Positions 18,142 to 28,054 of a stretch of DNA of 37,855 nucleotides are shown here, one piece after another. Origin of the DNA: Longimicrobium sp. (GTDB taxonomy: Bacteria > Gemmatimonadota > Gemmatimonadetes > Longimicrobiales > Longimicrobiaceae); NCBI RefSeq assembly GCF_035474595.1, contig NZ_DATIND010000032.1:1-37855 (forward strand), written 5' to 3'. The notes beneath the pieces were generated by a model that saw nothing but the letters and a program-made list of their open reading frames with translations, made no database searches and had not been told where the DNA came from. Made by a program: the position numbers and the translations under genes. Each line of letters begins with the position of its first letter. The stretch's first letter is position 1.

Positions 18142-20573
18142 AGATGCAGCCGAGAAAGAAGCGGCGGGCGGAAGACATCGAGACCTACGCCCAGGACATC
18201 GTGAACACGGTGCGCGAGCCGCTGCTGATGCTGGACACCACGCTGCGCGTGCGGAGCGCCAACCGCGCCTTCTACCAGACCTTCCGGGTCTCGGCCGAGG
18301 AGACCGAGGACCGCCTGATCTACGAGCTGGGCAACGGCCAGTGGGACATCCCGGCGCTGCGCACCCTGCTCGAGGACGTGATCCCCACCAGCTCGGTGTT
18401 CAACGACTTCGAGCTGGAGCACACCTTTCCGCTCATCGGGCGCCGGGTGATGCTGCTGAACGGCCGCCGGCTGCGCGCGGGGAGCCACGCCGAGCTGCTG
18501 GTGCTGGCCATGGAGGACGTGACCGAGCGGCGCCAGGCCGAGGCCGACTTCCAGGCCGTCGAAACCTACGCGCAGGACATCGTCGACACGGTGCGCGAGC
18601 CGCTCCTGATCCTGGACCCGGCGCTGCGCGTGCGCTCGGCCAACCGCGCCTTCTACCAGACCTTCCACGTCACGCCCGGCGAAACGGAAGACCGGCTGAT
18701 CTACGAGCTGGGCAACGGCCAGTGGGACATCCCGGCGCTGCGCACCCTGCTCGAGGACATCATCCCGGCGAGCTCGGTATTCAGCGACTTCGAGCTGGAG
18801 CACACCTTTCCGCTCATCGGACGCCGGGTGATGCTGCTGAACGCCCGCACCCTGCAGGCGGGGAGCCACGCCGAGCTGCTGGTGCTGGCCATGGAGGACG
18901 TGACCGAGCGGCGCCACGCCGAGGGCGAGGTGGGCAAGGCGCGCGAGGCCGCCGAGGCGGCCAACCGCACCAAGAGCCTGTTCCTGGCCAACATGAGCCA
19001 CGAGCTGCGCACCCCGCTGAACGCCATCCTGGGGTACTCCGAGATGCTGGCCGAGGAGGCGGCGGAGCAGAGGCTCGAAGCATTCGGGGCCGACCTGGAG
19101 AAGATCGGCGCCGCCGGGCGCCACCTGCTGGCGCTGATCAACGACATCCTGGACCTGTCCAAGATCGAGGCCGGGAAGATGGAGATGTTCCTGGAAACCT
19201 TCGACGTGGCCGAGATGATCGGCGAGGTGGCGTCCACCATCCGCCCGCTGGTCGAGGAGAACGCCAACGCGCTGGACATCGACCTGGCACCGGACCTGGG
19301 CGCCGTTTACGCCGACCAGATGAAGGTGCGCCAGATCCTCTTCAACCTCCTGTCCAACGCCGTGAAGTTCACCCGCGACGGCCGCATCACGGTGAACGGC
19401 GGGCGCGAGCGGATGGACGGGAGCGAGTGGATCGTGGTGCGCGTGGCCGACACCGGCATCGGGCTGAGCGCGGACCAGCTGGTGAAGCTGTTCAAGGACT
19501 TTACCCAGGCCGACGCCTCCACCACGCGCAAGTTCGGCGGCACCGGGCTGGGGCTGGCGCTCACGCGGCGCTTCTGCCAGATGATGGGCGGCGACGTCAC
19601 GGTGCACAGCGTGGCGGACGAGGGAAGCGTCTTCACCGTCAAGCTTCCCGTGGTGGTCACCCAGACCGCCCCCGACCTCCCCGCCGACGGCGGCTGCCCC
19701 GCGCCCCCCGGCGCCGGCGCCGTCCCCGCTTCCGGCTGGGCGGGCGCCGACGGCGCCGAGGCCGCGCCGGGGTGCGTGCTGGTGATCGACGACGACCCGG
19801 TGCAGCGCGACCTGATGGAGCGCTTCCTGAGCCGCGAGGGGTTCTGCGTGCGCACCGCCTGCGGCGGCGAGGAGGGGCTGCGCCTGGCCCGGCGGATGCA
19901 CCCGGTGGCCATCACCCTGGACGTGATGATGCCGGGGATGGACGGCTGGAGCGTGCTCACCGCGCTGAAGTCCGACGCGGCGCTGCGCGAGATCCCCGTG
20001 ATCATGCTGACCATGGTCGACGACCCCGAGCGCGGCTTCACCCTGGGCGCCGCCGACTACGCCACCAAGCCGGTGAACCGCCAGCGCCTGTCCAGGATCC
20101 TGCGCAAGCACACCTGCCCCGACCCGCCCTGCCCGGTGCTGGTGGTCGAGGACGACCCCGCCACGCGGGCGATGACGCGCTCCATCCTGGAGAAGGAGGG
20201 GTGGAAGGTGAGCGAGGCCCCGAACGGGCGCGTGGCCCTGGAGATGATGGAGAGCGAGCGCCCCCGCCTGATCCTGCTGGACCTGATGATGCCGGAGATG
20301 GACGGCTTCGAGTTCGCCGACCGGGTGCGCCGCCACCCCGAGTGGCGCTCCATCCCCATCGTGGTGGTCACCGCCCGCGACCTGAGCTTCGAGGAGCGCC
20401 GCCGGCTGAGCGGCTACGTGGAAACCATCCTGCAGAAGGAGGGCGACACGCGCGAGATGCTGCTGCGCCAGGTGAGCGACCGGCTGAACGACCTGGCCGC
20501 GCCGCGCGCCGCCACCCCCGACCCGGAGAGAGGTGAAGGGCGCGCGCCGCGCGCCCTTCAGCCCGTGCCATGA
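18138..20573 (+). CDS. Hybrid histidine kinase with duplicated PAS domain and two receivers
   Basis: An 811-residue protein. Two almost identical PAS units (about 15-141 and 142-262) repeat every 127 residues; each ends VLAMEDVTERR. The kinase follows with H-box MSHELRTPLNAIL (His288) and ATPase boxes LLSNAVKF, DTGIGLS and GGTGLGLALTRRF. After a Pro/Gly/Ala linker come receiver 1 (VIDDDP, phospho-Asp595 in LDVMMPGMDG) and receiver 2 (VVEDDP, phospho-Asp715 in LDLMMPEMDGF). Receiver 2 lacks the typical K-P after its last strand and reads ILQKEGD, as seen in some divergent receivers. ATG 18138 overlaps the preceding stop; ATG 18144 has better spacing from GGAGAGGG. No membrane helix is present. 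Confidence 0.92.
18180..18923 (+). repeat. In-frame tandem duplication encoding two PAS units (381-bp period)
   Basis: The stretch from GAGACCTACGC at 18180 recurs at 18561 as GAAACCTACGC, an offset of 381 bases or 127 codons, and stays similar to about 18923. The encoded units share long identical runs such as RLIYELGNGQWDIPALRTLL and FELEHTFPLIGRRVMLLN. Many differences are at third positions, as expected for duplication followed by selection or conversion. Confidence 0.9.
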
Positions 20574-20962
20574 CGACGATCCTGCTGGTCGAAGACAACG
20601 ACATGAACCGCGACATGCTCTCGCGCAGGCTGGAGCGCAAGGGCTTCTCCGTCGTCCTGGCGATGGACGGGCAGAGCGGGGTGGAGATGGCCGCCAGCCA
20701 CGCCCCCGACCTGGTGCTGATGGACATGAGCCTGCCCGTGCTGGACGGGTGGGAAGCCACGCGCCGCCTGAAGGCCGCCCCGGAGACCCGCCACATCCCC
20801 GTCATCGCGCTGACCGCGCACGCCATGGCCGGCGACCGCGAGCGGGCGCTGGAGGCGGGGTGCGACGACTACGACACCAAGCCCATCGAGCTTCCCCGCC
20901 TGCTGGCCAAGATCGAGGCGCTGCTGGGTGCTGCGCCCTCCGCCGCCGAGGCCGCGCCGTGA
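20570..20962 (+). CDS. Stand-alone receiver (CheY/DivK-like)
   Basis: A 130-residue single receiver. Acidic pocket VEDND (Glu8, Asp9), phospho-Asp52 in LVLMDMSLPVLDGW, Thr82 in VIALTAHAM and Lys104 in YDTKPIEL are all present, so it should be active. A short Ala-rich tail follows. It overlaps the hybrid kinase by 4 bases (ATGA) and the next kinase by 4 bases (GTGA). With no output domain it most likely shuttles phosphate between the flanking kinases or acts by protein contact. Confidence 0.9.
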   Translation: MTTILLVEDNDMNRDMLSRRLERKGFSVVLAMDGQSGVEMAASHAPDLVLMDMSLPVLDGWEATRRLKAAPETRHIPVIALTAHAMAGDRERALEAGCDDYDTKPIELPRLLAKIEALLGAAPSAAEAAP

Positions 20963-22374
20963 GCGAGCCGCATCCGGCCGCCGGCGCCGCGGCCCCGCAC
21001 GCGCTTCCCGCGGAGCTGATCCACGACCTGCGCACCCCGCTCAGCCAGATCATCGGCTACTCCGAGATGCTGATGGAGCGGGCGGAAGAGGCGGGTTCCG
21101 CCGACATCGCCCCCGACCTGGAAAAGGTCCGCGCCGCGGGGTACCGGCTGCTGGAGCTGATCAACGAGCACTTCCTGGCCATTCCCTCCGCGCCTCCGGC
21201 CACGCCCCACGCGTCCGGCGCCCCCGCGGGCGGGGCCGGGCGGCTGGCCGACTTCATCGTGTCCGGGCGCGAGCCGATCCTGGCCGAGTGGGAGGCGTTC
21301 GCGCGCACCTGTACGCCGGCCAGCGGGGCCATGGACATCACCGCGCTGCGCGACCACGCCGGCGAGATGCTCACCGTGATCGCCGCGGACCTGCGCACGG
21401 CGCAGGGCGGGCTCGAGCAGTCGGAGAAGTCGAAGGGTCTCGCGCCCGACGGCGGAGGTGACGAGTCCACCGCCGCCGAGGAGCACGGGGCCGGGCGCGC
21501 CGAGAGCGGCTTCACCGTGGAGCAGATGATCTCGGAGTACCGCGCCCTGCGCGCCAGCGTCATCCGCCTGTGGACCCAGTCGCGCGGCGAGCTGGGGCCC
21601 GCCGACCTGGAGGACCTCACGCGCTTCAACGAGGCCATCGACCAGTCGCTGGCCGAGTCCATCTCGCGCTACACCGAGGACCTGGACCACAGCAAGGAGA
21701 TGTTCCTGGCCATCCTGGGGCACGACCTGAGGACCCCCTTGGGCGCGGTGATGACCTCGGCCAGGTTCATGCTCGAGACGCAGGGGCTGAAGGAGCCCAG
21801 CCTTACCCTCACCTCGCGCATCGCCAGCAGCTCCACGCGGATGGTGCACATGGTGGGTGACCTGCTGGACTTCACCCGCAGCCGCCTGGGCGGGGGGATC
21901 CCGGTGGTGCGGGCCGAGATGAACATGGCCAAGGTGGTGCACGACGTGGTGGACGAGATCGCCGCCGCGCACCCGGACCGCATCCTGCAGGTGGACACGC
22001 GCGGCGCGCCGTGGGGAGCGTGGGACTGCCCCCGCATCACCCAGGCGCTCACCAACCTGGTGGGCAACGCGCTGGAGCACGGCGCCCCGGGTTCGGCCGT
22101 GCGCGTGGAGGTGCAGGGCGACGACGACGAGGTCACCATCACCATCCACAACCGTGGCCCGGCCATCCCGGCGCACCGGCTGAACGGGATCTTCAACCCC
22201 ATGAAGCCGCGCGAGGCGGTGGGCGGCGCCGCGGCCAGCGGGCCGTCGGGAAACCTGGGGCTGGGGCTCTACATCGCCGAGCGCATCGTGAACGCGCACA
22301 AGGGGCGCATCGAGGTCGAGTCCTCGGACGAGCGCGGCACCACCTTCACCGTCCACCTCCCCCGCCGGGGCTGA
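20959..22374 (+). CDS. Histidine kinase with two H-boxes around an RsbRD-like domain
   Basis: A 471-residue protein starting at GTG 20959 inside the receiver stop. A first dimerisation/H-box module lies at about 17-75 (LIHDLRTPLSQIIGYSEML, His22) and has no ATPase domain of its own. It is followed by a helical region (about 95-240) that looks like the RsbRD N-terminal sensor (ILAEWEAFARTC, MISEYRALRASVIRLW). The second module has H-box LGHDLRTPLGAVM (His255) and a full ATPase domain with LVGNALEHG, NRGPAIP in the G1 place and GNLGLGLYIAERI. His22 could accept phosphate from the C-terminal ATPase, from the receiver encoded upstream, or only dimerise. No membrane helix. Confidence 0.88.
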   Translation: MSEPHPAAGAAAPHALPAELIHDLRTPLSQIIGYSEMLMERAEEAGSADIAPDLEKVRAAGYRLLELINEHFLAIPSAPPATPHASGAPAGGAGRLADFIVSGREPILAEWEAFARTCTPASGAMDITALRDHAGEMLTVIAADLRTAQGGLEQSEKSKGLAPDGGGDESTAAEEHGAGRAESGFTVEQMISEYRALRASVIRLWTQSRGELGPADLEDLTRFNEAIDQSLAESISRYTEDLDHSKEMFLAILGHDLRTPLGAVMTSARFMLETQGLKEPSLTLTSRIASSSTRMVHMVGDLLDFTRSRLGGGIPVVRAEMNMAKVVHDVVDEIAAAHPDRILQVDTRGAPWGAWDCPRITQALTNLVGNALEHGAPGSAVRVEVQGDDDEVTITIHNRGPAIPAHRLNGIFNPMKPREAVGGAAASGPSGNLGLGLYIAERIVNAHKGRIEVESSDERGTTFTVHLPRRG

Positions 22375-22472
22375 CGGGCTCCGGCGCCGCGCGCCCGCCC
22401 GATCCCGTCCCGGCTCGTCGACCATCCATACCGGATCCGGCAACCACCTGCGCATTCCAGACGCACGGAGAG

Positions 22473-22621
22473 ACGTCATCCTGAGTCGTCCCCGCGCTGC
22501 GCGCGTCCAAGGAGGATGAAAGGAGATCGTTCGTGAGTGCCGATGCCGCGGAGTGAGCGGATCAGCCTCGCGCGGTTTGCGAGGCTTCCCGTAGTTGTTG
22601 CTGCGGCTTCAGCCGCCGGTG
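22473..22621 (-). repeat. 194-bp element family, truncated copy 3 (inverted)
   Basis: Reads CGTCATCCTGAGTCGTCCCC through AAAGGAGATCG and AGTTGTTGCTGCGGC to CAGCCGCCGGTG, matching 7990-8148. The outer end seen in the full copies (CCGAATCCGGGAATTC) is replaced by a different flank containing CGCATTCCAGACGCACGGAG. The terminal palindrome again has compensated bases (GGCTTCAGCC). Confidence 0.8.
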
Positions 22622-22650
22622 AGGGGCAAGGCCGCGAACTTGTGCATCCG

Positions 22651-22778
22651 GCCAACTCACGTGCCACCACGCCCACAGATCCTTCGGCCTGCAAGGTGTT
22701 GTGCTGATGCGAGTTGTGGTGTGGCCGGCCTCAGGATGACGTCGGGCAGGTGCAGGGCGGAGCAGAAGCTGATCTCCC
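22651..22778 (+). repeat. 128-bp family-2 dispersed element, copy 1
   Basis: Starts GCCAACTCACGTGCC, contains GATCCTTCGGCCTGCAA and GGCCTCAGGATGACGTCGGG, and ends near GAAGCTGATCTCCC. It matches 31301-31428 over its full length with few changes. The two inner blocks can pair (ATCCT-GGCC against GGCC-AGGAT), giving a stem around a roughly 50-base loop. Confidence 0.8.
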
Positions 22779-23044
22779 GGAGCTGGTCCTCCGTGTCCTT
22801 GGTGAGAGCGCTTGCAGGGGGCGATGGGACGGGGCGCGAAAGGCCGCCGCGGGGTGGACGAAATCCGGAATTTTCGCTAGATTGCATGGCTGTTCTGCGC
22901 AGGCGGGCACCTCGGCGAGAGGCGCCCGTCTTCGCTTTGAGAAAATTCGGAATCGAAGAAACGCGAGTCCGAGGACGTGCGGCGGGGCACGAACGGCCAC
23001 CAACGGGCCGTCCCCTGTCCCCTGTACCCTGTCCCCTTGGAAAT

Positions 23045-24865
<1,821 letters not shown>

Positions 24866-24888
24866 TCGTATCTGCGGTTCAAAGAGAC

Positions 24889-24922
24889 GAGCCCTCTTCC
24901 GACGATGATCGGGAGGGGGCTC
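24889..24922 (+). terminator. typA terminator-like hairpin
   Basis: A 14-bp stem with a few G-T pairs, GAGCCCTCTTCCGA against TCGGGAGGGGGCTC, encloses the loop CGATGA. It begins 23 bases after the typA stop. The following GCTTGCTTC is only moderately T-rich, so termination strength is uncertain. Confidence 0.65.
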
Positions 24923-24951
24923 GCTTGCTTCAACAGCAGGTCTTGGGCGTG

Positions 24952-25019
24952 TTGGGCGCCGAGGCGCCCAAACGGGCTGCGCGCGCGGTAGGCAACGATA
25001 CGACTGTTGCCAACCGCGC
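24952..25019. other. Two adjacent strong stem-loops of unknown role
   Basis: First: TTGGGCGCC and GGCGCCCAA (24952-24971) with a two-base centre. Second: a 14-bp arm pair with one mismatch, GCGGTAGGCAAC (24985-24996) and GTTGCCAACCGC (25006-25017), extended outward by GC pairs around a 9-base loop. They follow the typA terminator and have no associated gene; a processed RNA tail or repeat remnant is possible. Confidence 0.5.
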
Positions 25020-25402
25020 CGGGCCACCGCCGCGCCAGTGCCCGATGCGTCTCCTCCGCATCGTTCGGGCGCGGCGGCGTCCCGGCCCTTCGGGCGCGCA
25101 TCCCTCACGCGGGTGCATCGTGCAACCTTCCGCCCTCCCCATCCGTCGTATCCAGCAGAGGTGGTGGAGGTGATGATCCGATGCATCTCCGGCGCACTGC
25201 GATGCGCACCGATCCCCGTATCTCCGCCCCCGGGGCGCGCTTGTGATGCATCGCCGCGACGCCATGCGTTGCCGCGCCACGACCGTAGCAGCCGCGCGTG
25301 GTTGCGCGTTGTAGTGACGGGGCGGCGTCCATGCGCGTCCATCTCGGCTCGCGTGGCGGGCGGGGCGCGACACAGGGCCGAGTTCCTCGGGAAACAAAGG
25401 CC

Positions 25403-25430
25403 TTGACACGTTCCGAACGCCCTTTACTTT
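25403..25430 (+). promoter_or_regulatory. Sigma-70-like promoter for the acidic protein gene
   Basis: A perfect -35 box TTGACA (25403-25408) is followed after 16 bases by TACTTT as a weak -10. It lies 88 bases before the ATG at 25518 and is the best -35 match in the window. Confidence 0.5.
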
Positions 25431-25517
25431 CCCGCCGAACGGGGCCGGCCCGGCACCGTCCTTGCCGCTGCCCGCAGGGCCACCCATCGAATCCCGTCCA
25501 CCAGAGGAGACTCCGGA

Positions 25518-25769
25518 ATGCCGAACGTGATGGCTCACCCGTCAATCGGTGACGAGCTCGCGCTCGATACACTGTTCTTCGCTCGATTCGAGGAAGAGGA
25601 AGAGGGCGAGTGGAGCAACACCGATCGCGAGGAGGGCTGGGACGACGAGGACGACCTCGAAGACGAGGACGAATGGGACGACGAGGACGATTGGGACGAG
25701 GACGACGACGAGTGGGATGACGAGGAAGGCTGGGACGACGACGAAGAAGGCGGCGACGAAGAGTTCTGA
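25518..25769 (+). CDS. Extremely acidic Asp/Glu/Trp-rich small protein
   Basis: An 83-residue protein. The first 24 residues are ordinary (MPNVMAHPSIGDELALDTLF). The rest is almost only Asp and Glu with six spaced Trp residues (units like EGWDDEDD and DEWDDE). By my count about 45 of 83 residues are acidic, with two Arg and no Lys. AGAGGAGA precedes the ATG by seven bases, a TTGACA promoter lies upstream and a perfect terminator follows 33 bases after the stop, so it is a stand-alone expressed gene. The coding DNA is a GAC/GAG triplet-rich tract. Function unknown. Nucleic-acid mimicry, metal or cation binding, or chaperone-like action are possibilities only. Confidence 0.75.
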   Translation: MPNVMAHPSIGDELALDTLFFARFEEEEEGEWSNTDREEGWDDEDDLEDEDEWDDEDDWDEDDDEWDDEEGWDDDEEGGDEEF

Positions 25770-25802
25770 TCCGCCCCCCGGCTCCCCTGGTGGTCCCCCC
25801 AC

Positions 25803-25833
25803 GCCCGGCGCCCGCACCCAGCGGGCGCCGGGC
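25803..25833 (+). terminator. Rho-independent terminator of the acidic protein gene
   Basis: A perfect 13-bp stem, GCCCGGCGCCCGC and GCGGGCGCCGGGC, closes the loop ACCCA and is followed by TTGTTG. It lies 33 bases after the stop codon. Confidence 0.75.
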
Positions 25834-25839
25834 TTGTTG

Positions 25840-25927
25840 CAGGGGACAGGGGACAGGGCAGGACCTGCCACTCAGCACTCAGCACTCAGCACTCAGCACT
25901 CAGCACTCCCGCACTCCCGCACTCCCC
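25840..25927. repeat. Mixed heptamer/octamer tandem arrays before fmdB
   Basis: Three GGGGACA-type heptamers (25840-25860) are followed by about five CACTCAG heptamers and then CACTCCCG octamers to 25927. The first unit is the complement of the TGTCCCC units before typA (23012-23038). The CACTCAG units match those at 5711-5750. Confidence 0.8.
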
Positions 25928-26011
25928 TCGTTGCCGCCCCGAACCCGGTGGGTTAGCTTTCTCGGGTTTGCGACCGATTCGCACCGGATTGGCCGATACT
26001 TCAGCGCGACC

Positions 26012-26326
26012 ATGCCGACCTACGAATATCGCTGTCCCCAGTGCGGGACGGACTTCGAGAAGTTCCAGAAGATGAGCGACGAGCCGGTGGCCGAGTGCCC
26101 CGGCTGCGGCGCCGCCGCCGAGCGCCGCCTGTCCGCGGGCGCCGGCCTGCTCTTCAAGGGGAGCGGCTTCTACATCACCGACTACCGCGGCGAGGGCTAC
26201 AAGAAGGCCGCGCAGGCGGATGGCGGCGGCTCGTCGTCGTCCGAACCCAGGTCCGACGCGAAGCCCGCGGCGGACTCGAAGCCCGCGCCCAAAAGCGAGA
26301 GCAAGCCCACGCCGAAGGCCGAGTGA
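26012..26326 (+). CDS. FmdB family zinc-ribbon regulatory protein
   Basis: A 104-residue protein. The N-terminal MPTYEYRCPQCGTDFEKF and the following ECPGCG give a four-Cys zinc ribbon (C8, C11, C29, C32), the FmdB/CxxC_CXXC_SSSS pattern. It continues AERRLSAGAGLLFKGSGFY then ITDYR, which is standard for the family. The C-terminal 35 residues are a low-complexity Ser/Lys/Pro/Ala tail. FmdB was first named as a putative regulator; the general function is unsettled. Its stop overlaps the argS start by one base (TGATG), so argS is translated by coupling. Confidence 0.88.
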   Translation: MPTYEYRCPQCGTDFEKFQKMSDEPVAECPGCGAAAERRLSAGAGLLFKGSGFYITDYRGEGYKKAAQADGGGSSSSEPRSDAKPAADSKPAPKSESKPTPKAE

Positions 26327-28035
26327 TGGCCGCCGACAAGCTGCAGGCCGAGCTCCAGCGCGTGCTGGGCGAGATGGGCGTCGACGCCGGCCACCCCGTC
26401 ACCCTCGAGCGCCCGCGCAACCCCGACCACGGCGACTGGGCGACCAACGTCGCGCTCACCCTCGCCAAGCCGCTGCGCCGCTCGCCGCGCCAGATCGCCG
26501 ACGAGCTGGCGGGGCGCATCGACGCGGCGGCCGCCGGCGTGAGCGCCGTGGAGGTCGCGGGGCCCGGCTTCATCAACTTCCGCCTGGCGGGCGACTACCT
26601 GGCCGCCGGGCTGCAGTCCATCCTCTCGGCCGGCGCCGACTACGGCCGCTCCAACCCGGGCGGCGGGCGGCCGGTGATGGTCGAGTTCGTCTCCGCCAAC
26701 CCCACCGGGCCGCTGCACATCGGCCACGGGCGCCAGGCCGCGCTCGGCGACGCCGTCAGCGAGCTGCTGGCGTGGGCCGGGTGGAAGGTGCACCGCGAGT
26801 TCTACTACAACGACGCGGGCGAGCAGATCATGCGGCTCGCGCGCTCGGTGTGGGCGCGCTACCAGCAGGAATCCGGCGCGGACGCCGCCTTCCCCGAGGA
26901 CGGCTACCACGGCGAGTACGTCCGCGAGATCGCCCGCGAGCTCATCGCCCTCCACGGCGAGCGGTGGAAGGGCGACGACTCGCCGGAGGCGATGGACGAG
27001 ATGCGCCGCTTCGCCGTGGCGCGGCTGCGCGAGGAGCAGAACCGCGACCTCGACGGCTTCGGCGTCCGCTTCGACGAGTTCTTCCTGGAATCGTCGCTCT
27101 ACACCTCCGGCCGCGTGGAAGACACCATCCGCCGGCTGCGCGAGACGGGTCACGTCTACGAGAAGGACGGCGCCGTCTGGCTCAGGACGACGGAGTTCGG
27201 CGACGACAAGGACCGGGTGATGGTGAAGAGCACCGGCCACCCCACCTACTTCCTTCCCGACGTCGCCTACCACCTTTCCAAGTGGGAGCGCGGCTTCCGG
27301 CGCGCCATCAACGTGCAGGGCTCCGACCACCACGGCACCACGGCCCGCGTCCGTGCCGGGCTGCGGGCGCTGGGGCTGCCGGAGGGCTACCCCGAGTACG
27401 TGCTGCACCAGATGGTGCTGGTGATGCGCGAGGGGGTGGAGGTGAAGTTCAGCAAGCGCGCGGGCGACTACGTGACGCTGCGCGAGCTGTACGACGAGGT
27501 GGGGGTGGACGTGGCGCGCTACTTCTTCCTCATGCGCCGCGCCGAGGCCCAGCTCACCTTCGACATCGACCTGGCGCTGGACCGGTCCGACAAGAACCCG
27601 GTCTACAAGGTCCAGTACGCCCACGCGCGGATGAGCAGCATCTTCCGCCGCGCCGAGGTGGACCCCGGGACGCTCGATGCCGCCTCGGCCGACCTGTCGC
27701 TCCTGTCCGACGACGCCGAGGCCGAGCTGGTGAAGCTCCTCCTCCGCTTCCCCGAGGTGGTGGCCGCGGCCGCCGAGCGGCACGCGCCCCACGCGCTGAG
27801 CGAGTACGCCGAGGAAGTGGCCGGCGCCGTGAACTCGTGGTACCACGCGGGGAACCGCGACCCCGCGCTGCGGGTGATCGGCCCCGGGGTGGCGCCCGAG
27901 GTTTCGCGCGCGCGGCTGGTGCTCGCGCGCGCCGTGCAGATCGTGCTGAGGAACGGCCTGGCCGTGCTCGGCATCACCGCCCCCGAACGGATGCAGCGCG
28001 AGAGCGGCGACGAGGCCGCCCTCGAAGCGGTCTGA
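26326..28035 (+). CDS. argS: Arginyl-tRNA synthetase
   Basis: A 569-residue class I synthetase charging tRNA-Arg. N-terminal Add1 domain (about 1-100), then VEFVSANPTGPLHIGHGR with the HIGH signature at about 131-134. The KMSKS equivalent is KFSKR (374-378), a form often seen in ArgRS. The catalytic core includes NVQGSDHHGT, and the C-terminal DALR anticodon-binding domain starts near 450 (VQYAHARMSSIFRRA). Length and motif order are typical. It begins inside the fmdB-type stop codon. Confidence 0.97.
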   Translation: MAADKLQAELQRVLGEMGVDAGHPVTLERPRNPDHGDWATNVALTLAKPLRRSPRQIADELAGRIDAAAAGVSAVEVAGPGFINFRLAGDYLAAGLQSILSAGADYGRSNPGGGRPVMVEFVSANPTGPLHIGHGRQAALGDAVSELLAWAGWKVHREFYYNDAGEQIMRLARSVWARYQQESGADAAFPEDGYHGEYVREIARELIALHGERWKGDDSPEAMDEMRRFAVARLREEQNRDLDGFGVRFDEFFLESSLYTSGRVEDTIRRLRETGHVYEKDGAVWLRTTEFGDDKDRVMVKSTGHPTYFLPDVAYHLSKWERGFRRAINVQGSDHHGTTARVRAGLRALGLPEGYPEYVLHQMVLVMREGVEVKFSKRAGDYVTLRELYDEVGVDVARYFFLMRRAEAQLTFDIDLALDRSDKNPVYKVQYAHARMSSIFRRAEVDPGTLDAASADLSLLSDDAEAELVKLLLRFPEVVAAAAERHAPHALSEYAEEVAGAVNSWYHAGNRDPALRVIGPGVAPEVSRARLVLARAVQIVLRNGLAVLGITAPERMQRESGDEAALEAV

Positions 28036-28054
28036 GAACAATCAACGTAAAACC

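Larger units (their letters stand above)
22375..23044. other. Gene-free region upstream of typA with two repeat families
   Basis: Contains an inverted copy of the 194-bp element (22473-22621), a 128-bp family-2 element (22651-22778) and a short TGTCCCC-type tandem repeat (23012-23038) just before typA. The typA frame is open upstream but codes only for repeat DNA. An A/T-richer patch at 22865-22890 and 22936-22955 may hold the typA promoter, but no clear -35/-10 pair was found. Confidence 0.7.
24866..25517. other. Gene-free region between typA and the acidic protein gene
   Basis: Holds the typA terminator-like hairpin (24889-24922), two further hairpins (24952-25019) and a promoter candidate (25403-25430). 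The middle part, about 25020-25400, has GC-rich mixed sequence with several GATGC/GCATC words but no gene I can support on either strand. Confidence 0.65.

Noticed and set aside
22595-23044. Upstream extension of the typA frame by 150 codons
   Set aside because: It translates repeat DNA, whereas TypA proteins start at the [17 protein letters not shown] segment.
25105-25885. Minus-strand frames across the acidic-protein gene giving Ser/Arg/Pro- or Val/Leu-rich products
   Set aside because: They are shadows of the GAC/GAG repeat tract; the plus strand has promoter, ribosome site and terminator.
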